Below are positions 5,772 to 5,902 of a stretch of 5,902 nt of DNA, one piece after another (the stretch's first letter is position 1; every line of letters starts with the position of its first letter). The notes under the pieces are model-generated. The model made no database searches, had not been told where the DNA came from, and was given only the letters and a program-made list of their open reading frames with translations. Made by a program: the position numbers and the translations under genes. This DNA comes from Sulfitobacter sp. (GTDB taxonomy: Bacteria; Pseudomonadota; Alphaproteobacteria; Rhodobacterales; Rhodobacteraceae), in the NCBI GenBank assembly GCA_024636405.1, contig JAGXHC010000182.1, positions 1 to 5,902 of the forward strand, given 5' to 3'.

Positions 5772-5902
5772 TTACTGCGGTATCGTGCCCTCTATGCCCT
5801 CGACGTAAAAGCTCATGCCTGCAAGCGTGCCATCATCGGCCACTTCGCCCTCGGCCAGCCAATCGGAACCGTCCTGCTTCTTGATCGGCCCGGTGAAGGG
5901 GT
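5772..5902 (-). CDS. C-terminal end of a BMP-family ABC transporter substrate-binding protein, truncated by the window
   Basis: 42 residues and a TAA stop (5774-5772) are visible; the rest lies beyond the right edge. They read from PFTGPIKKQDGSDW through GEVADDGTLAGM to FYVEGIEGTIPQ. This matches the typical ending of BMP/Med-family periplasmic binding proteins, which close with a F-x-GP-I-x-x-Q-D-G segment, a D-D-G-x-L-x-x-M turn and a W/Y-x-VEGIEG-x-IP tail. Characterised members bind nucleosides or purines for ABC importers; the ligand here cannot be told. A good terminator follows directly, so any permease and ATPase genes of the same system must lie upstream of it or elsewhere. It is convergent with ectC. 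Confidence 0.8.
   Translation of the reverse strand, partial: PFTGPIKKQDGSDWLAEGEVADDGTLAGMSFYVEGIEGTIPQ

Overview
The window reads as a GC-rich alphaproteobacterial chromosome segment, most likely from the marine Roseobacter group (Rhodobacterales). This rests on gene content and protein style: a dimethylglycine/sarcosine-dehydrogenase-type GcvT tail, a DUF938 methyltransferase, an ectoine synthase and a BMP-family binding protein. The taxonomic call is inference. No rRNA, tRNA, CRISPR array, transposase or phage gene was seen.

Layout. Bases 1-767 (+) hold the 3' end of a folate-binding aminomethyltransferase (GcvT) domain protein. It converges on a five-gene minus-strand block at 809-4964, and one strong hairpin (775-805) sits between the two stop codons. 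In transcription order the block is: glutathione S-transferase (4964-4347), an 82-nt gap, aldo/keto reductase (4264-3326), DauA-like FAD-dependent D-amino-acid dehydrogenase (3329-2250), DUF938 SAM methyltransferase (2253-1597) and a GH25 lysozyme-type lipoprotein (1600-809). The last four genes are joined by three successive ATGA stop/start overlaps, so they are very probably one translationally coupled operon. The GST may be its first gene or a separate unit.

From a 100-bp divergent spacer, a plus-strand ectoine synthase gene (ectC, 5065-5466) is read. It has no ectA, ectB or ectD beside it. Its active-site residues look intact, so it appears to be a functional orphan ectC. Its last two codons and stop lie in the left arm of a palindromic, repeat-like element (5457-5497), and a second large inverted repeat follows at 5520-5569. 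A clear rho-independent terminator (5716-5746) then serves the minus-strand gene entering from the right edge, the C-terminus of a BMP-family ABC transporter substrate-binding protein (5772-5902).

How the genes may work together. The coupled block joins a periplasm-facing muramidase-type lipoprotein to cytoplasmic redox and methyl-transfer enzymes. Release or recycling of D-amino-acid-containing cell-wall material is one possible theme, but this is a hypothesis drawn only from gene order. The two points most worth follow-up are the orphan ectC with a repeat forming its 3' end, and the DauA-like enzyme whose substrate-pocket residues differ from D-arginine dehydrogenase.
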